Notes: generated by a model not told the origin, from the letters alone. DNA of 20,736 nucleotides from Solirubrobacterales bacterium 70-9 (GCA_001898095.1 MKSH01000030.1:1-20736), one strand, 5' to 3'. Positions 1-8,051 are shown, numbered from the stretch's first letter. Numbers and translations are program-made.

Positions 1-540
1 GCCGACGAGACCCTGATCGCGACCGGCCTGGAAGCGGGCGACGCCGAGATCATGGTCTACGCGGAAGAAGACGACGAGGCCGAGGAGGTCGACGTGTACG
101 AGGAGCCCGCCGCGGAGGAATTCCGGATCGTCGAAGCGCCGGAGGTGGAGACGGCCGACGGGGTGATCGACGGCCCGGCCGCCGACATCCGCGAAGCCGA
201 GGAGTACCTGGCCGACGAGTTTGAGGGCGCCGCGCCCTTCGAAGGCGCGGTCGAGCTAGGGGGCGAGGAGCCCGAGGAAGAGGAGGACCACATGGACACC
301 CGCATCCTCGAGCCGATCCCCGCCCCGGGCGAGATCAAGGTCACCGCGACCCACTGGCTCGACGAGGTCGAGGAGGACAGCTCCGGGCACTCGCTTGAGT
401 GGCCGGCCGCCGAAGAGCGCGACCTCCAGCACCGCGAGCGGATCGACACCCCCCGCGTGCGCCACCTCTTCCCGGTCCCGGACTCGGACTGGGAGGTCTC
501 GCACCTCGAGTTCACCCACTTCGGGCGCGACGCTTCTTAG
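1..540 (+). CDS. C-terminal part of an acidic protein of unknown function (5' partial)
   Basis: The frame is open from base 1 to a TAG at 538-540, so the true start lies outside the window; an internal ATG at 52 is not needed. The visible 179 residues are very acidic, with runs of Glu/Asp in the first 40 residues and again near residue 95 (EEPEEEEDH). This suggests a disordered tail. The last 80 residues are more mixed, with aromatic and His residues (THWLDEVEED near residue 115, and HLEFTHFGRDAS at the end), and may form a short conserved segment. I see no catalytic motif, membrane segment or recognised family. The gene ends three bases before the stop of the convergent ArsA-type gene, so no space remains for a separate terminator. 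Confidence 0.6.
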   Translation, partial: ADETLIATGLEAGDAEIMVYAEEDDEAEEVDVYEEPAAEEFRIVEAPEVETADGVIDGPAADIREAEEYLADEFEGAAPFEGAVELGGEEPEEEEDHMDTRILEPIPAPGEIKVTATHWLDEVEEDSSGHSLEWPAAEERDLQHRERIDTPRVRHLFPVPDSDWEVSHLEFTHFGRDAS

Positions 541-543
541 TCG

Positions 544-1713
544 TCAGGCGCGACCCGCGGCCATCGCGACCCGCTCCTCGCCGGTCGCGAACAGGTAGCG
601 GTTGATCTGGGCCAGGCCGGCCAGGTCGTGGACGTCTTCGTCCAGGTAGGGGACGCGGATCACCCCGGTCGCCCGCAGCTCCCGCGCCAGGTGCTCGATG
701 TTGCGGGCGTCGCGCTCGGCCAGCGCCTGGTAGTCGGAGAAGTTCGCCGCCACCCGCTGCGCCAGGTCCTCGTCGCCGAGCTTCTCCGCCAGTGCCGCGG
801 GCAGGTCGTCGGCCTTGCCCCCGCGGCATAGCTCCTCCGCCGGGTAGTGGACCTTGTTCACGATCACCCCGCCGAAGGGCAGCTTCGCCTCGACCAGTTT
901 GCGGTGGAAGTAGACCGCCTCGTCGATCGGCTCGCCCTGCGGCCCGCAGACGACGAGGAAGCAGGTGGTCGGCGCGGCGAGCAGCTTGTTGACCCGCTCG
1001 GCCCGCGCCTGGAAGCCGTCGACCATGCCGCTGAAGGCGTTGAAGAACTCGGCCAGGTCGGCGATCAGGTCGAAGCCGACGATCCGCTTCATCACCGAGA
1101 GCGCCACCGTCGCGCCGCGCCCCGCGACCTTCGCCGCGAACCCGGTCGGCTTCATGAAGACCTTCAGCGATTTGCCCTCGATGAACTGGGTGAGGCGGCG
1201 CGGCGCCTCGAGGAAGTCGAGCGCGTTGCGGCTCGGCGGCGTATCGAGGACGAGCACGTCGTAGTCGCCTTCGGTGTGGAGCTCGAACAGCTTCTCCATC
1301 GCCATGTACTCCTGCGAGCCCGCCAGCGCCCCGGAGATCTGCTGATAGATCGGGTTTTCGAGGACCCGGTCGCGCGACTCCTCGTCCGGCGCCTGGCGCG
1401 CGATCAGCTCGTCGAAGGTCTGCTTCGGGTCGAGCATCATCGCCCACAGCTCGCCCTTCATCTCGATCCCCTGCGCCTCGAAGAGCTTCGGCTCCACCTG
1501 GCGGGCGTCGTTGCCGAGCTCCTCCAGCCCGAGCGAGTCGGCGAGCCGCTTCGCCGGGTCGATGGTGAGCACGCAGACCTTCATCCCGCGCGCCGCCAGG
1601 CCCGCCGCGATCGCCGCCGAGGTGGTCGTCTTGCCGACCCCGCCTGAGCCGGCGCAGATGATCACCTCCTTGCCCTCGAGGGCGTCGGTGAGGCGTGGGG
1701 AGGAGGGGCTCAC
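544..1713 (-). CDS. ArsA/Get3-family ATPase, second gene of a pair
   Basis: This 389-residue protein belongs to the SIMIBI-class ArsA/Get3/anion-transporting ATPases. The P-loop GSGGVGKT is at residues 22-29, a switch motif DPAKRL at 52-57, and LDTPPS at 156-161. The stretch around residues 127-142 (SGALAGSQEYMAMEKL) is typical of actinobacterial members. No arsenite-binding cysteine set and no arsB neighbour is visible, so an arsenic role is unlikely. The GTG start at 1713 overlaps the TGA of the upstream ATPase (GTGA) and is preceded by GAGG at a suitable distance, which implies translational coupling. Mycobacteria carry a comparable adjacent pair (Rv3679/Rv3680). I infer that the two products work as one heteromeric ATPase. 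The substrate cannot be read from the sequence. Confidence 0.92.
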   Translation of the reverse strand: MSPSSPRLTDALEGKEVIICAGSGGVGKTTTSAAIAAGLAARGMKVCVLTIDPAKRLADSLGLEELGNDARQVEPKLFEAQGIEMKGELWAMMLDPKQTFDELIARQAPDEESRDRVLENPIYQQISGALAGSQEYMAMEKLFELHTEGDYDVLVLDTPPSRNALDFLEAPRRLTQFIEGKSLKVFMKPTGFAAKVAGRGATVALSVMKRIVGFDLIADLAEFFNAFSGMVDGFQARAERVNKLLAAPTTCFLVVCGPQGEPIDEAVYFHRKLVEAKLPFGGVIVNKVHYPAEELCRGGKADDLPAALAEKLGDEDLAQRVAANFSDYQALAERDARNIEHLARELRATGVIRVPYLDEDVHDLAGLAQINRYLFATGEERVAMAAGRA

Positions 1714-2603
1714 GCGAGTTTCCTCGACAGTCGCCGCGCCGCCTCCGGCCCGAGGTCGGGCTCGAACAGGAAGGGGAGCGTCTTCACCGGTGCCTGGGCG
1801 CGGCGCCGCAGCCGGGCCAGCTGCGCTCGCTGGGAGCGGGCCCGGCCGAACTCCGAGAGCGCCGCCCGCGCGGCCGCCTTCGGTGCGCCTTCGTCGCCCG
1901 CCGCCAGCGCGCCCAGCCGCTCTGCGTCCTCTTTCGAGAAGCGCTCCGGGTAGAGCCCGTTGAGGTAGACGCGGTCGACCGCGACGCCGACTTCCTCGAC
2001 CAGGTCGTGCTCCAGCGCCGCCGACTCGTTGACCGGCATCTCCTCCGGCAGGGCGACGATCGCCACCCCGGTGTTGTCGTGGTCGGTGATGAAGTTGTCG
2101 AGGGTCTTGGCCTGCGAGTGGATCGGCCCGACCCGGGCGATGTTGGCGAAGGTGCGCGGCGTCTGCAGGAAGCCGACCCCGTGGCCGGTGGCGGGCGCGT
2201 CGACGATCACGGTGTCGTATTTGCGCCCCGACTTCACCTTGCGGTCGAGCTGGGCGAGCTCCCAGATCTTGCCGATCGTGACCAGCTCCTTCAGCCCCGG
2301 CGTCGCCGCGGTGAGGTAGTTGAAGATGCGGCTGCGGAAGAGCATGTCGCGCATCGCCCGCACCTTCAGCTGCAGGAGGACGTACTCGCGCATCGACTCG
2401 TCGGGGTCGATCGAGATCGCCCAGAGGTTCTCTTCCAGTTCGACCTCGTGGAAGCCGACGGTGGTGTGCTCGAACATCCGCGAGGCGTTCTCCTGGGCGG
2501 CGACCTCGCAGACGATCGTCCGCTTGCCTTCGGCCGCGGCGCGCATGCCGAGGGCGACGGAGACGGTCGTCTTGCCGACCCCGCCCTTGCCGGTGACGAT
2601 CAC
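1710..2603 (-). CDS. ArsA/Get3-family ATPase, first gene of a pair (start probably further upstream)
   Basis: The product is an ArsA/Get3-like ATPase with the deviant Walker A GKGGVGKTT almost at its N-terminus and a VDAPATGHG switch motif in the middle. The C-terminal 60 residues are Arg/Ala-rich. The first canonical start is GTG at 2603, which would put the P-loop at residue 5 and cut off its leading beta strand. The same frame stays open upstream and encodes PELLDKRL directly before this GTG, which fits the usual N-terminus of this group. The codon before that segment is ATA at 2628-2630, preceded by AGGAA seven bases upstream. The real protein therefore probably starts at 2630 (306 residues) from a non-standard or miscalled codon. 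The gene overlaps the next ATPase gene (GTGA) and is divergent from the ParA-like gene. Confidence 0.88.
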   Translation of the reverse strand: MIVTGKGGVGKTTVSVALGMRAAAEGKRTIVCEVAAQENASRMFEHTTVGFHEVELEENLWAISIDPDESMREYVLLQLKVRAMRDMLFRSRIFNYLTAATPGLKELVTIGKIWELAQLDRKVKSGRKYDTVIVDAPATGHGVGFLQTPRTFANIARVGPIHSQAKTLDNFITDHDNTGVAIVALPEEMPVNESAALEHDLVEEVGVAVDRVYLNGLYPERFSKEDAERLGALAAGDEGAPKAAARAALSEFGRARSQRAQLARLRRRAQAPVKTLPFLFEPDLGPEAARRLSRKLA

Positions 2604-2695
2604 CAGCCGCTTGTCGAGGAGCTCGGGTATCGGGCAATTCCTAGCAATTTCGTCTTACGGCAGGAAAAAGACGGTCGTATCCGAATTACCGCGCA
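2604..2695. promoter_or_regulatory. Divergent intergenic region between ArsA pair and ParA-FtsZ genes
   Basis: This short gap is less GC-rich than its surroundings, with A/T runs near 2645-2650 and 2664-2669. It must hold the promoters for both directions. On the minus strand TAGGAAT near 2637-2643 could serve as a -10 element or, as AGGAA, as a ribosome binding site. No clear -35 element is seen, and there is no strong ribosome binding site in front of the ATG at 2696. Confidence 0.35.
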
Positions 2696-3928
2696 ATGGG
2701 ATTTCTAAGCCGCAAGAAGAAGAACCAGCCGGAGCCTGTCGTCACCGAGGAGACGCATCCGCTCGAAGAAGAGCTGCAGCGGATGGAAGAGGCAGTCCCC
2801 GAGCGGCCGGTCGCCGACTACGAGCCGGAATACGACGATTCGGCGTACGCGGACGAATTTGACGAGGGGCCGCAGGCCGCGGGTCCTGTCGCCGATGAGC
2901 GCACCTCGTCCTCGCAGGCTGCGGGCGAGGTACACCCATCGGCGCCACCCGCGCCAGAGGCGCCGCAGCCCGACCCTGAGTACCGGGAGCCGGAGGCAGT
3001 GGCCCCGCGGGTCGCTCCCGTGGAGGATGAGGTCGCCGAGCGGGCGATCAACGACGACAACGACGACGACGAGTCGGGCGACGGGCGGATGAAGGCGATC
3101 GACCTGATCGCGCCGACCCGGCTCGACTTCCTCAAGCCGCAGGAGGCCCCGGCGCCCGAGCCGGTCGACACCGCCGACGTGATCGCCTTCGCCAACCAGA
3201 AGGGCGGCGTCGCGAAGACGACCACGACGCTGAACCTGGCCGTCGCCTTCGCCGAGTCCGGCTACCGCGTGCTCTGCGTCGACCTCGATCCGCAGGGCAA
3301 CCTGACGATGTCCCAGGGCATCGATCCGGACAAGGTCGAATACAGCCTCTACGACGTGCTGGTCAACGACATGCCGCTCTCCGAGATCATCGTCAAGCGG
3401 GAGATCGACATCGCCGTCGCCTCGATCGACCTGGCCGGCGCCGAGATTGCGATGAGCACGAAGATCGGCCGCGAGCGCTCGCTGGAGAAAGCGCTGAAGG
3501 AGGTCGCGGCCGACTACGACTTCGTCTGCATCGACACGCCGCCGAGCCTCGGCCTGCTGACGATCAACGCGCTGACGGCGGCGAACAAAGTGATCGTCCC
3601 CGTCCAATGCGAGTATCTGTCGATGCGCGGGCTGGTCCAGCTGCAGAACACGCTGCGGATGATTCAGGAGAACCTCAACCCAGACGTCCACATCGAGGGC
3701 ATCCTGCCGACGATGCTGGACACGCGGACGATCCACGCCAAGGAGGCGGTGGAGATCCTCGAGGAGAACTTCGGTGACCTCGTTTTCGAATCCCGGATCC
3801 GCAAGGCGATCAAGTTCGCCGAGGCGCCCGTGAAGGGCGCGAGCGTGCTCAAGTACGATTCTGAGAGCAGCGCGGCAAGCTACTACCGGGATTTGGCCAA
3901 GGAGGTCCTGGCGAATGGCTCGGCGTAA
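2696..3928 (+). CDS. ParA/Soj-family ATPase with a long acidic N-terminal extension
   Basis: The C-terminal 245 residues form a complete ParA/MinD-type ATPase. The Walker A box is KGGVAKTT at residues 169-176, in the GGVAKTT form common in actinobacterial ParA proteins. It is followed by DLDPQGNLT, the IDTPPSLG switch, and VPVQCEYLSMRGL. ParA proteins bind DNA non-specifically as ATP dimers and position chromosomes, plasmids or protein complexes. In front lies an extension of about 160 residues rich in Glu, Asp and Pro, with an Asp/Asn run near residue 120, which is probably disordered. A short basic N-terminus (LSRKKKNQ) precedes it. No parB or parS is present, so this need not be the chromosomal partition ATPase. 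Its end overlaps the ftsZ start by 14 bp, which points to a role in division or FtsZ placement. Confidence 0.93.
   Translation: MGFLSRKKKNQPEPVVTEETHPLEEELQRMEEAVPERPVADYEPEYDDSAYADEFDEGPQAAGPVADERTSSSQAAGEVHPSAPPAPEAPQPDPEYREPEAVAPRVAPVEDEVAERAINDDNDDDESGDGRMKAIDLIAPTRLDFLKPQEAPAPEPVDTADVIAFANQKGGVAKTTTTLNLAVAFAESGYRVLCVDLDPQGNLTMSQGIDPDKVEYSLYDVLVNDMPLSEIIVKREIDIAVASIDLAGAEIAMSTKIGRERSLEKALKEVAADYDFVCIDTPPSLGLLTINALTAANKVIVPVQCEYLSMRGLVQLQNTLRMIQENLNPDVHIEGILPTMLDTRTIHAKEAVEILEENFGDLVFESRIRKAIKFAEAPVKGASVLKYDSESSAASYYRDLAKEVLANGSA
3899..3905 (+). promoter_or_regulatory. Strong ribosome binding site of ftsZ inside the ParA gene
   Basis: AAGGAGG lies nine bases before the ATG at 3915, within the last codons of the ParA-like gene. 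It fixes the ftsZ start at 3915 rather than at the in-frame ATG at 3942, and so makes the N-terminal extension genuine. Confidence 0.8.
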
Positions 3929-5444
3929 CAAGCGGGCATCGATGCGCGAGGGTCCCCTCGCAGATCTGTTTCGTTCGACCGGGGCCGACGCCCCGGAGGA
4001 CCCTCCCGAGGCTCCAGGCAGCTTCTTCGACCAGGAGAGCGAGCCCGCACCCGCGGCCGAGGCGCCCGCGCCGCCGCCGCGCGAAGAGCCCGCCCGCCGC
4101 GAGCCCGAGCCGGCCCGCGAGCCGGTGGCGCGGGAGCCCGAGCCGCCCGCCCGCGAGCCCGAGCCCCCGCGTGAACCCGTGGCCCGCGAGCCGGAGCCGC
4201 CCGCGCCGCGCCGCGAGGACCCGCCGGAGTCCTCCGAGCCCGCCCCCGAGCGCCTGAAACGGGTGTTCGCCGAGGAGCCGCGCCCGCGTCAGACCAGCGA
4301 GGAATTCATGCAGGGCCCGCGCTACGGCCGCGAGGAGCCCGCCTACGAGGCGCCCGGCTCCGGTGAACCGCACCAGCCGGTGATCAAGGTCGTCGGCGTC
4401 GGCGGGGCCGGCGTCAACGCGGTCAACCGGATGGTCGACGCTCGCATCCCCGGGGTCGAGTTCATGGCCGTCAACACCGACCTTCAGTCGCTGCAGCTCT
4501 GCGTCGCCGACGTCACCGTGCACATCGGCGACGAGCAGACGCGCGGGCTCGGCGCCGGCGCCGACGCCGCCGTCGGCCACCGCTCCGCCTTCGAGGAGCA
4601 GGACAAAATCAAGCGCCTGCTGAAGGGCTCCGACATGGTCTTCGTCGCCGCCGGCGCGGGCGGCGGCACCGGCACCGGCGCCGCTCCGGTGATCGCCCGC
4701 CTGGCGCGCGAGGTCGGCGCACTGACCGTCGGGATCGTCACCAAACCGTTCACCTTCGAGGGCAACAAGCGCGCCAGTCAGGCTGCCAAAGGCATCGAAG
4801 AACTCGGCAACGAGGTCGACACCCTGATCGTCGTCCCCAACGACCGGCTGCTCGAGGTGCTCGACCAGCAGACCTCGATGGTCGAGGCCTTCCAGGTCGC
4901 CGACGACGTGCTCCGCCAGGGCGTCCAGGGCATCTCCGACCTGGTCACGCTGCCCGCGGTGATCAACCTCGACTTCGCCGACGTGCGGACGATCATGTCC
5001 GACGCCGGCCGGGCGCTGCTCGGCATCGGCATGGCGCACGGCGAAGGCCGCGCGATCCTGGCCGCCGAAAAAGCGATCTCCTCGCCGCTGCTCGAGACCT
5101 CGATGGATGGGGCGCGGGCGATCCTGCTGTCGATCACCGGCGGCGCCGACCTCTCGCTGGTCGAGGTCTCCGAGGCGGCCAAGGTGGTCGGCGAGGCGGC
5201 CCACCCGGACGCCAACATCATCTTCGGCGCGAACGTCGACGAGGAGCTCTCCGACCAGATCTGGGTCACCGTCGTCGCCACCCGCTTCGACGGCCGCGGC
5301 GCCCCGCGTCGCTCCTCCGCCCAGGTGGATGCGGAACCGACGATCCGCCGCACCAAAGACATGGGCCGCGGCCGGCCGCCGCAGACGCAGCGCGGCAGCG
5401 GCGACACCTTGGGGATCGACGTCCCCGAGTTCCTCCCCGGCTGA
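3915..5444 (+). CDS. ftsZ: Cell division GTPase FtsZ with a 155-residue proline-rich N-terminal extension
   Basis: This tubulin-like GTPase forms the Z-ring. The globular domain starts near residue 155 (PVIKVVGVGGAG). It carries the tubulin signature GAGGGTGTG at residues 247-255 and the T7 loop NLDFAD at 351-356, which completes the neighbouring subunit's GTPase site, so it should be active. A short linker ends in LGIDVPEFLPG, matching the conserved C-terminal peptide that binds partners such as SepF. The odd part is the N-terminus: FtsZ normally has 10-30 residues there. Here a basic start (MARRNKR) is followed by about 100 residues of irregular repeats built from REPEPP/AREPVA units, predicted disordered. 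At 509 residues it is well above the usual 350-450. No dcw-cluster gene is adjacent. It is co-transcribed with the ParA-like gene, with which it overlaps by 14 bp. Confidence 0.96.
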   Translation: MARRNKRASMREGPLADLFRSTGADAPEDPPEAPGSFFDQESEPAPAAEAPAPPPREEPARREPEPAREPVAREPEPPAREPEPPREPVAREPEPPAPRREDPPESSEPAPERLKRVFAEEPRPRQTSEEFMQGPRYGREEPAYEAPGSGEPHQPVIKVVGVGGAGVNAVNRMVDARIPGVEFMAVNTDLQSLQLCVADVTVHIGDEQTRGLGAGADAAVGHRSAFEEQDKIKRLLKGSDMVFVAAGAGGGTGTGAAPVIARLAREVGALTVGIVTKPFTFEGNKRASQAAKGIEELGNEVDTLIVVPNDRLLEVLDQQTSMVEAFQVADDVLRQGVQGISDLVTLPAVINLDFADVRTIMSDAGRALLGIGMAHGEGRAILAAEKAISSPLLETSMDGARAILLSITGGADLSLVEVSEAAKVVGEAAHPDANIIFGANVDEELSDQIWVTVVATRFDGRGAPRRSSAQVDAEPTIRRTKDMGRGRPPQTQRGSGDTLGIDVPEFLPG

Positions 5445-5457
5445 GCCGGCCTGGGCT

Positions 5458-6882
5458 ATGCCGGGCGTCGTCGCGGCCGGCCATCCGGAGAGCGCCGAGG
5501 CCGGTGCCGCGATGCTGCGCGCCGGCGGCAACGCCGTCGATGCCGCGGTCGGGGCGGTGCTCGCCTCCTTCGCGGTCGAGAGCCCGCTGACCGGGCTCGG
5601 CGCGGGCGGCTTCATGGCCGTCCACCATCGGGGCGAGACGACGCTGCTGGACTTCTTCGTCGCCGTGCCGGGGCTGGACGAGACGCCGCGGACGGGGGAT
5701 CTGGAGCGGGTCGACGTGGTCTTCGACGCCGAGACGACGCAGGCGTTCTTCGTCGGCCCGGTCTCCTGCGGGGTGCCGGGGACGCCCGCCGGGCTGGTCG
5801 AGGCGCTGCGCCGCTTCGGCTCGATGCCGCTTGACGAGCTGGTGGTCCCGGCGATCCGGCTCGCCCGCGAGGGCGCCCCGGTGAACCACGAGCAGGCCTA
5901 CATCCTCGAGATCCTCGAGCCGATCCACGCGCGGCTGCCGGGGACGCGAGAGCTCTACGCACCGGCGGGGCGGACGCTGCGCGAGGGGGAGATCTTCCGC
6001 TTCGAGGAGCTCGCGGTGGCGCTCGAACGCTTCGCCGCCGAGGGCGTGGCGCCGTTCTATCGCGGCGAGGTGGCGGCGGCGCTGTCGGATTTCGTGGTCG
6101 CCGATGGCGGCACCCTCGGCCGTGGGGACCTTGCCGCCTACGCGGCGATCGAGCGCACCCCGGTGCGGGCCGAGTTCCGCGGCACCGAGGTGCTGACCAA
6201 CCCGCGGCCGTCCTCGGGCGGCACCCTGATCGCCTACTCGCTGGACGTGCTGGAGCGGCTCGGGCCGTCCAGCGGCCCCGAGCAGCTGGTCGAGGCGATG
6301 GACGCCGCCAACCGCCACCGCGCCGACCTGCTCGGCTCGACCACCCACATCTCGGTGATCGACGGCGAGGGAATGTGCGCGGCGGTGACCTGCTCGAACG
6401 GCTCCGGCTCGGGCGTGCTGGTGCCGGGGACCGGGGTGATCCTCAACAACATGCTGGGCGAGGAGGACCTGAACCCGTTCGGCTTCCACCAGGGCGTGCC
6501 GGGCGCGCGGGTGACCTCGATGATGGCGCCGACCGTGGTCCTGCGCGACGGCGAGGTGGTGCTCGCCGTCGGCAGCGCCGGCTCCAACCGGATCCGCTCG
6601 GCGATCCTGCAGACGGTGGTGCGGGTGGTCGAGCAGGGGATGGGCCCGGCGGGGGCGATCGCCGCCCCGCGGATCCACTTCGAGGGCGGCGTGGTGCAGG
6701 CCGAGCCGGGTATCGACGCTGCCGCGCTGGCCCGACTGGAGGCCCGGGGGGTCCCGGTCGCCCGTCGTCCCGAGATCAACCTCTTCTTCGGCGGCGTCCA
6801 GGCCGTGGCCCGCGATCCGGCGACCGGGGCCCTCAGCGGCGGCGGCGATCCGCGCCGCGGCGGCGCCGTCGCCTACGCCTGA
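5458..6882 (+). CDS. Gamma-glutamyltransferase-family Ntn-hydrolase, short form without signal peptide
   Basis: The 474-residue protein follows the GGT fold from end to end: GGNAVDAAV near residue 25, GAGGFMAV near 48, the autocleavage/nucleophile site STTHISV with the likely catalytic Thr at 295, ILNNM near 330, and GSAGSNRI near 378. GGT enzymes cleave themselves before this Thr and then transfer or hydrolyse gamma-glutamyl groups. Two features are unusual. The protein starts directly at the first conserved block (MPGVVAAGHPE) with no signal peptide, unlike secreted GGTs. The DFRE motif, whose Arg holds the glutamyl carboxylate in classical GGT, reads DFFVAVP here. The substrate is therefore probably not glutathione. 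The ATG lies 13 bases after the ftsZ stop, so the gene is likely co-transcribed. The in-frame open region upstream of 5458 is a shadow of ftsZ. Confidence 0.88.
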   Translation: MPGVVAAGHPESAEAGAAMLRAGGNAVDAAVGAVLASFAVESPLTGLGAGGFMAVHHRGETTLLDFFVAVPGLDETPRTGDLERVDVVFDAETTQAFFVGPVSCGVPGTPAGLVEALRRFGSMPLDELVVPAIRLAREGAPVNHEQAYILEILEPIHARLPGTRELYAPAGRTLREGEIFRFEELAVALERFAAEGVAPFYRGEVAAALSDFVVADGGTLGRGDLAAYAAIERTPVRAEFRGTEVLTNPRPSSGGTLIAYSLDVLERLGPSSGPEQLVEAMDAANRHRADLLGSTTHISVIDGEGMCAAVTCSNGSGSGVLVPGTGVILNNMLGEEDLNPFGFHQGVPGARVTSMMAPTVVLRDGEVVLAVGSAGSNRIRSAILQTVVRVVEQGMGPAGAIAAPRIHFEGGVVQAEPGIDAAALARLEARGVPVARRPEINLFFGGVQAVARDPATGALSGGGDPRRGGAVAYA

Positions 6883-6913
6883 GTGCGCCGCACTGCGTCA
6901 AAATAGTCAGACG

Positions 6914-8038
6914 ATGGCGGGCGGGAGGCAGATCGACTTCGCCGCGGAGGGTCTCCTCGACGACCTCGAGGGCGGCGCGCGCGAGGCGCGACTCGGGCTG
7001 CTGGAGAAGCTGAGCGCGGAAGGGGTCTCGCTGGCGGAACTGCGCGACGCGGTCGCCTCCGGGCACCTCACGGTGCTGCCGGTCGAGCGGGCGATCGCCG
7101 GCGACGGGCCGCGCTATAGCGCCAACGAAATCGCCCGGCAGTCGGGGCTCGGGCTGGAGCTGGCGCTCGCCTTCCGCGCCGCCCTCGGCATTCCCTACGG
7201 CGACGATCTCGACGACAAGGTGGGCACGCAGGCCGACCTGGACGCGGCGGTGCGGACGAAGGCGATCCTCGACGCCGGTTTCCCGGTCGAGGAGATGTTG
7301 CGCAACGCGCGCGTCGTCGGGATGGCCACGGCACGGGTCGCCGAAGCCAACCGCGACCTTGTCGTCCGCAATCTGACCGCCCCCGGCGACAACGAGCGCG
7401 AGCTCGCCGAACGGCTCGTCGGCAGCGTCGAGTTCCTGTTGCCGCTGGGAACCGAGTTCCTCGGCTACGCCTTCCAGGCCAACCTCCTCGAGCAGGTGAA
7501 ACGCGACGTGATCGGCGCCGCCGACCTCGCCTCGGGGGACATCGGCGGGGTGGTCGAGCGGACCGTCTGCTTCGCCGACCTGGTCGAGTTCACCAGCCTC
7601 GGCGAGGAGATCGCGCCGGAGGAATTGGGCGCGGTCGTCGGCCATTTCGAGGAGCTGGCGACCGGCGTCGTCACCGCTCCGATACGCCTCGTGAAGACGA
7701 TCGGCGACGCGGTGATGCTGGTCTCGCCGCAGGCCGAGCCGCTGGTCGAGGTGGCCCTCGACCTGGTCGCCGCGGCGGCCGCGGAAGGGGACCAGTTCCC
7801 GGTCCTCCGCGCCGGCATCGCCACCGGCCCGACCCTTCCCCAGTCGGGCGACTACTACGGCCGCTCGGTCAACCTCGCCAGCCGCATCACCGGCATCGCC
7901 CGCCCCGGCAGCGTCCTCGTCGACTCCCCGACCCGCGAGGCCGCCGGCGAGGACCACTTCGCCTACTCCTTCGCCGGCGAGCGACGTTTGAAGGGCATTG
8001 ACGCCCGGCAGAAGCTGTTTCGGGTTCGGAGGGGCTGA
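6914..8038 (+). CDS. Class III adenylate cyclase with N-terminal regulatory domain (Rv1264-like)
   Basis: The C-terminal half is a complete class III cyclase homology domain. Metal-binding aspartates are D222 (CFADLVEFT) and D265 (GDAVM). The purine-selecting pair is K261 (RLVKTIGD) and D313 (GDYYG), and the transition-state residues are N320 and R324 (VNLASR). All six are present, so a homodimer with two active sites should make cAMP. The N-terminal 200 residues are helical, with no membrane segment. Both architecture and length match mycobacterial Rv1264, in which this region is an autoinhibitory pH-sensing domain, and I infer a similar role. AATAGT at 6902-6907, six bases before the ATG, could be a -10 element for a leaderless transcript. 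The gap to the GGT-like gene is 31 bases, so co-transcription is also possible. Confidence 0.94.
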   Translation: MAGGRQIDFAAEGLLDDLEGGAREARLGLLEKLSAEGVSLAELRDAVASGHLTVLPVERAIAGDGPRYSANEIARQSGLGLELALAFRAALGIPYGDDLDDKVGTQADLDAAVRTKAILDAGFPVEEMLRNARVVGMATARVAEANRDLVVRNLTAPGDNERELAERLVGSVEFLLPLGTEFLGYAFQANLLEQVKRDVIGAADLASGDIGGVVERTVCFADLVEFTSLGEEIAPEELGAVVGHFEELATGVVTAPIRLVKTIGDAVMLVSPQAEPLVEVALDLVAAAAAEGDQFPVLRAGIATGPTLPQSGDYYGRSVNLASRITGIARPGSVLVDSPTREAAGEDHFAYSFAGERRLKGIDARQKLFRVRRG

Positions 8039-8051
8039 AAGGGACGGGAAA

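Noticed and set aside
544..2603. Arsenite efflux operon
   Set aside because: The two ATPases are ArsA-like, but no arsenite-binding cysteine set, ArsB/Acr3 pump, ArsR or ArsC is present.
5107..5457. N-terminal extension of the GGT-like protein upstream of 5458
   Set aside because: The in-frame region is a shadow inside ftsZ with Ser/Arg/Pro-rich translation; family similarity begins directly after the ATG at 5458.
3849..5615. Long open frame antisense to ftsZ
   Set aside because: It follows from high GC and strong third-position bias of the sense gene; its translation is Gly/Arg/Leu-rich with no motif, while the sense strand encodes a complete FtsZ.
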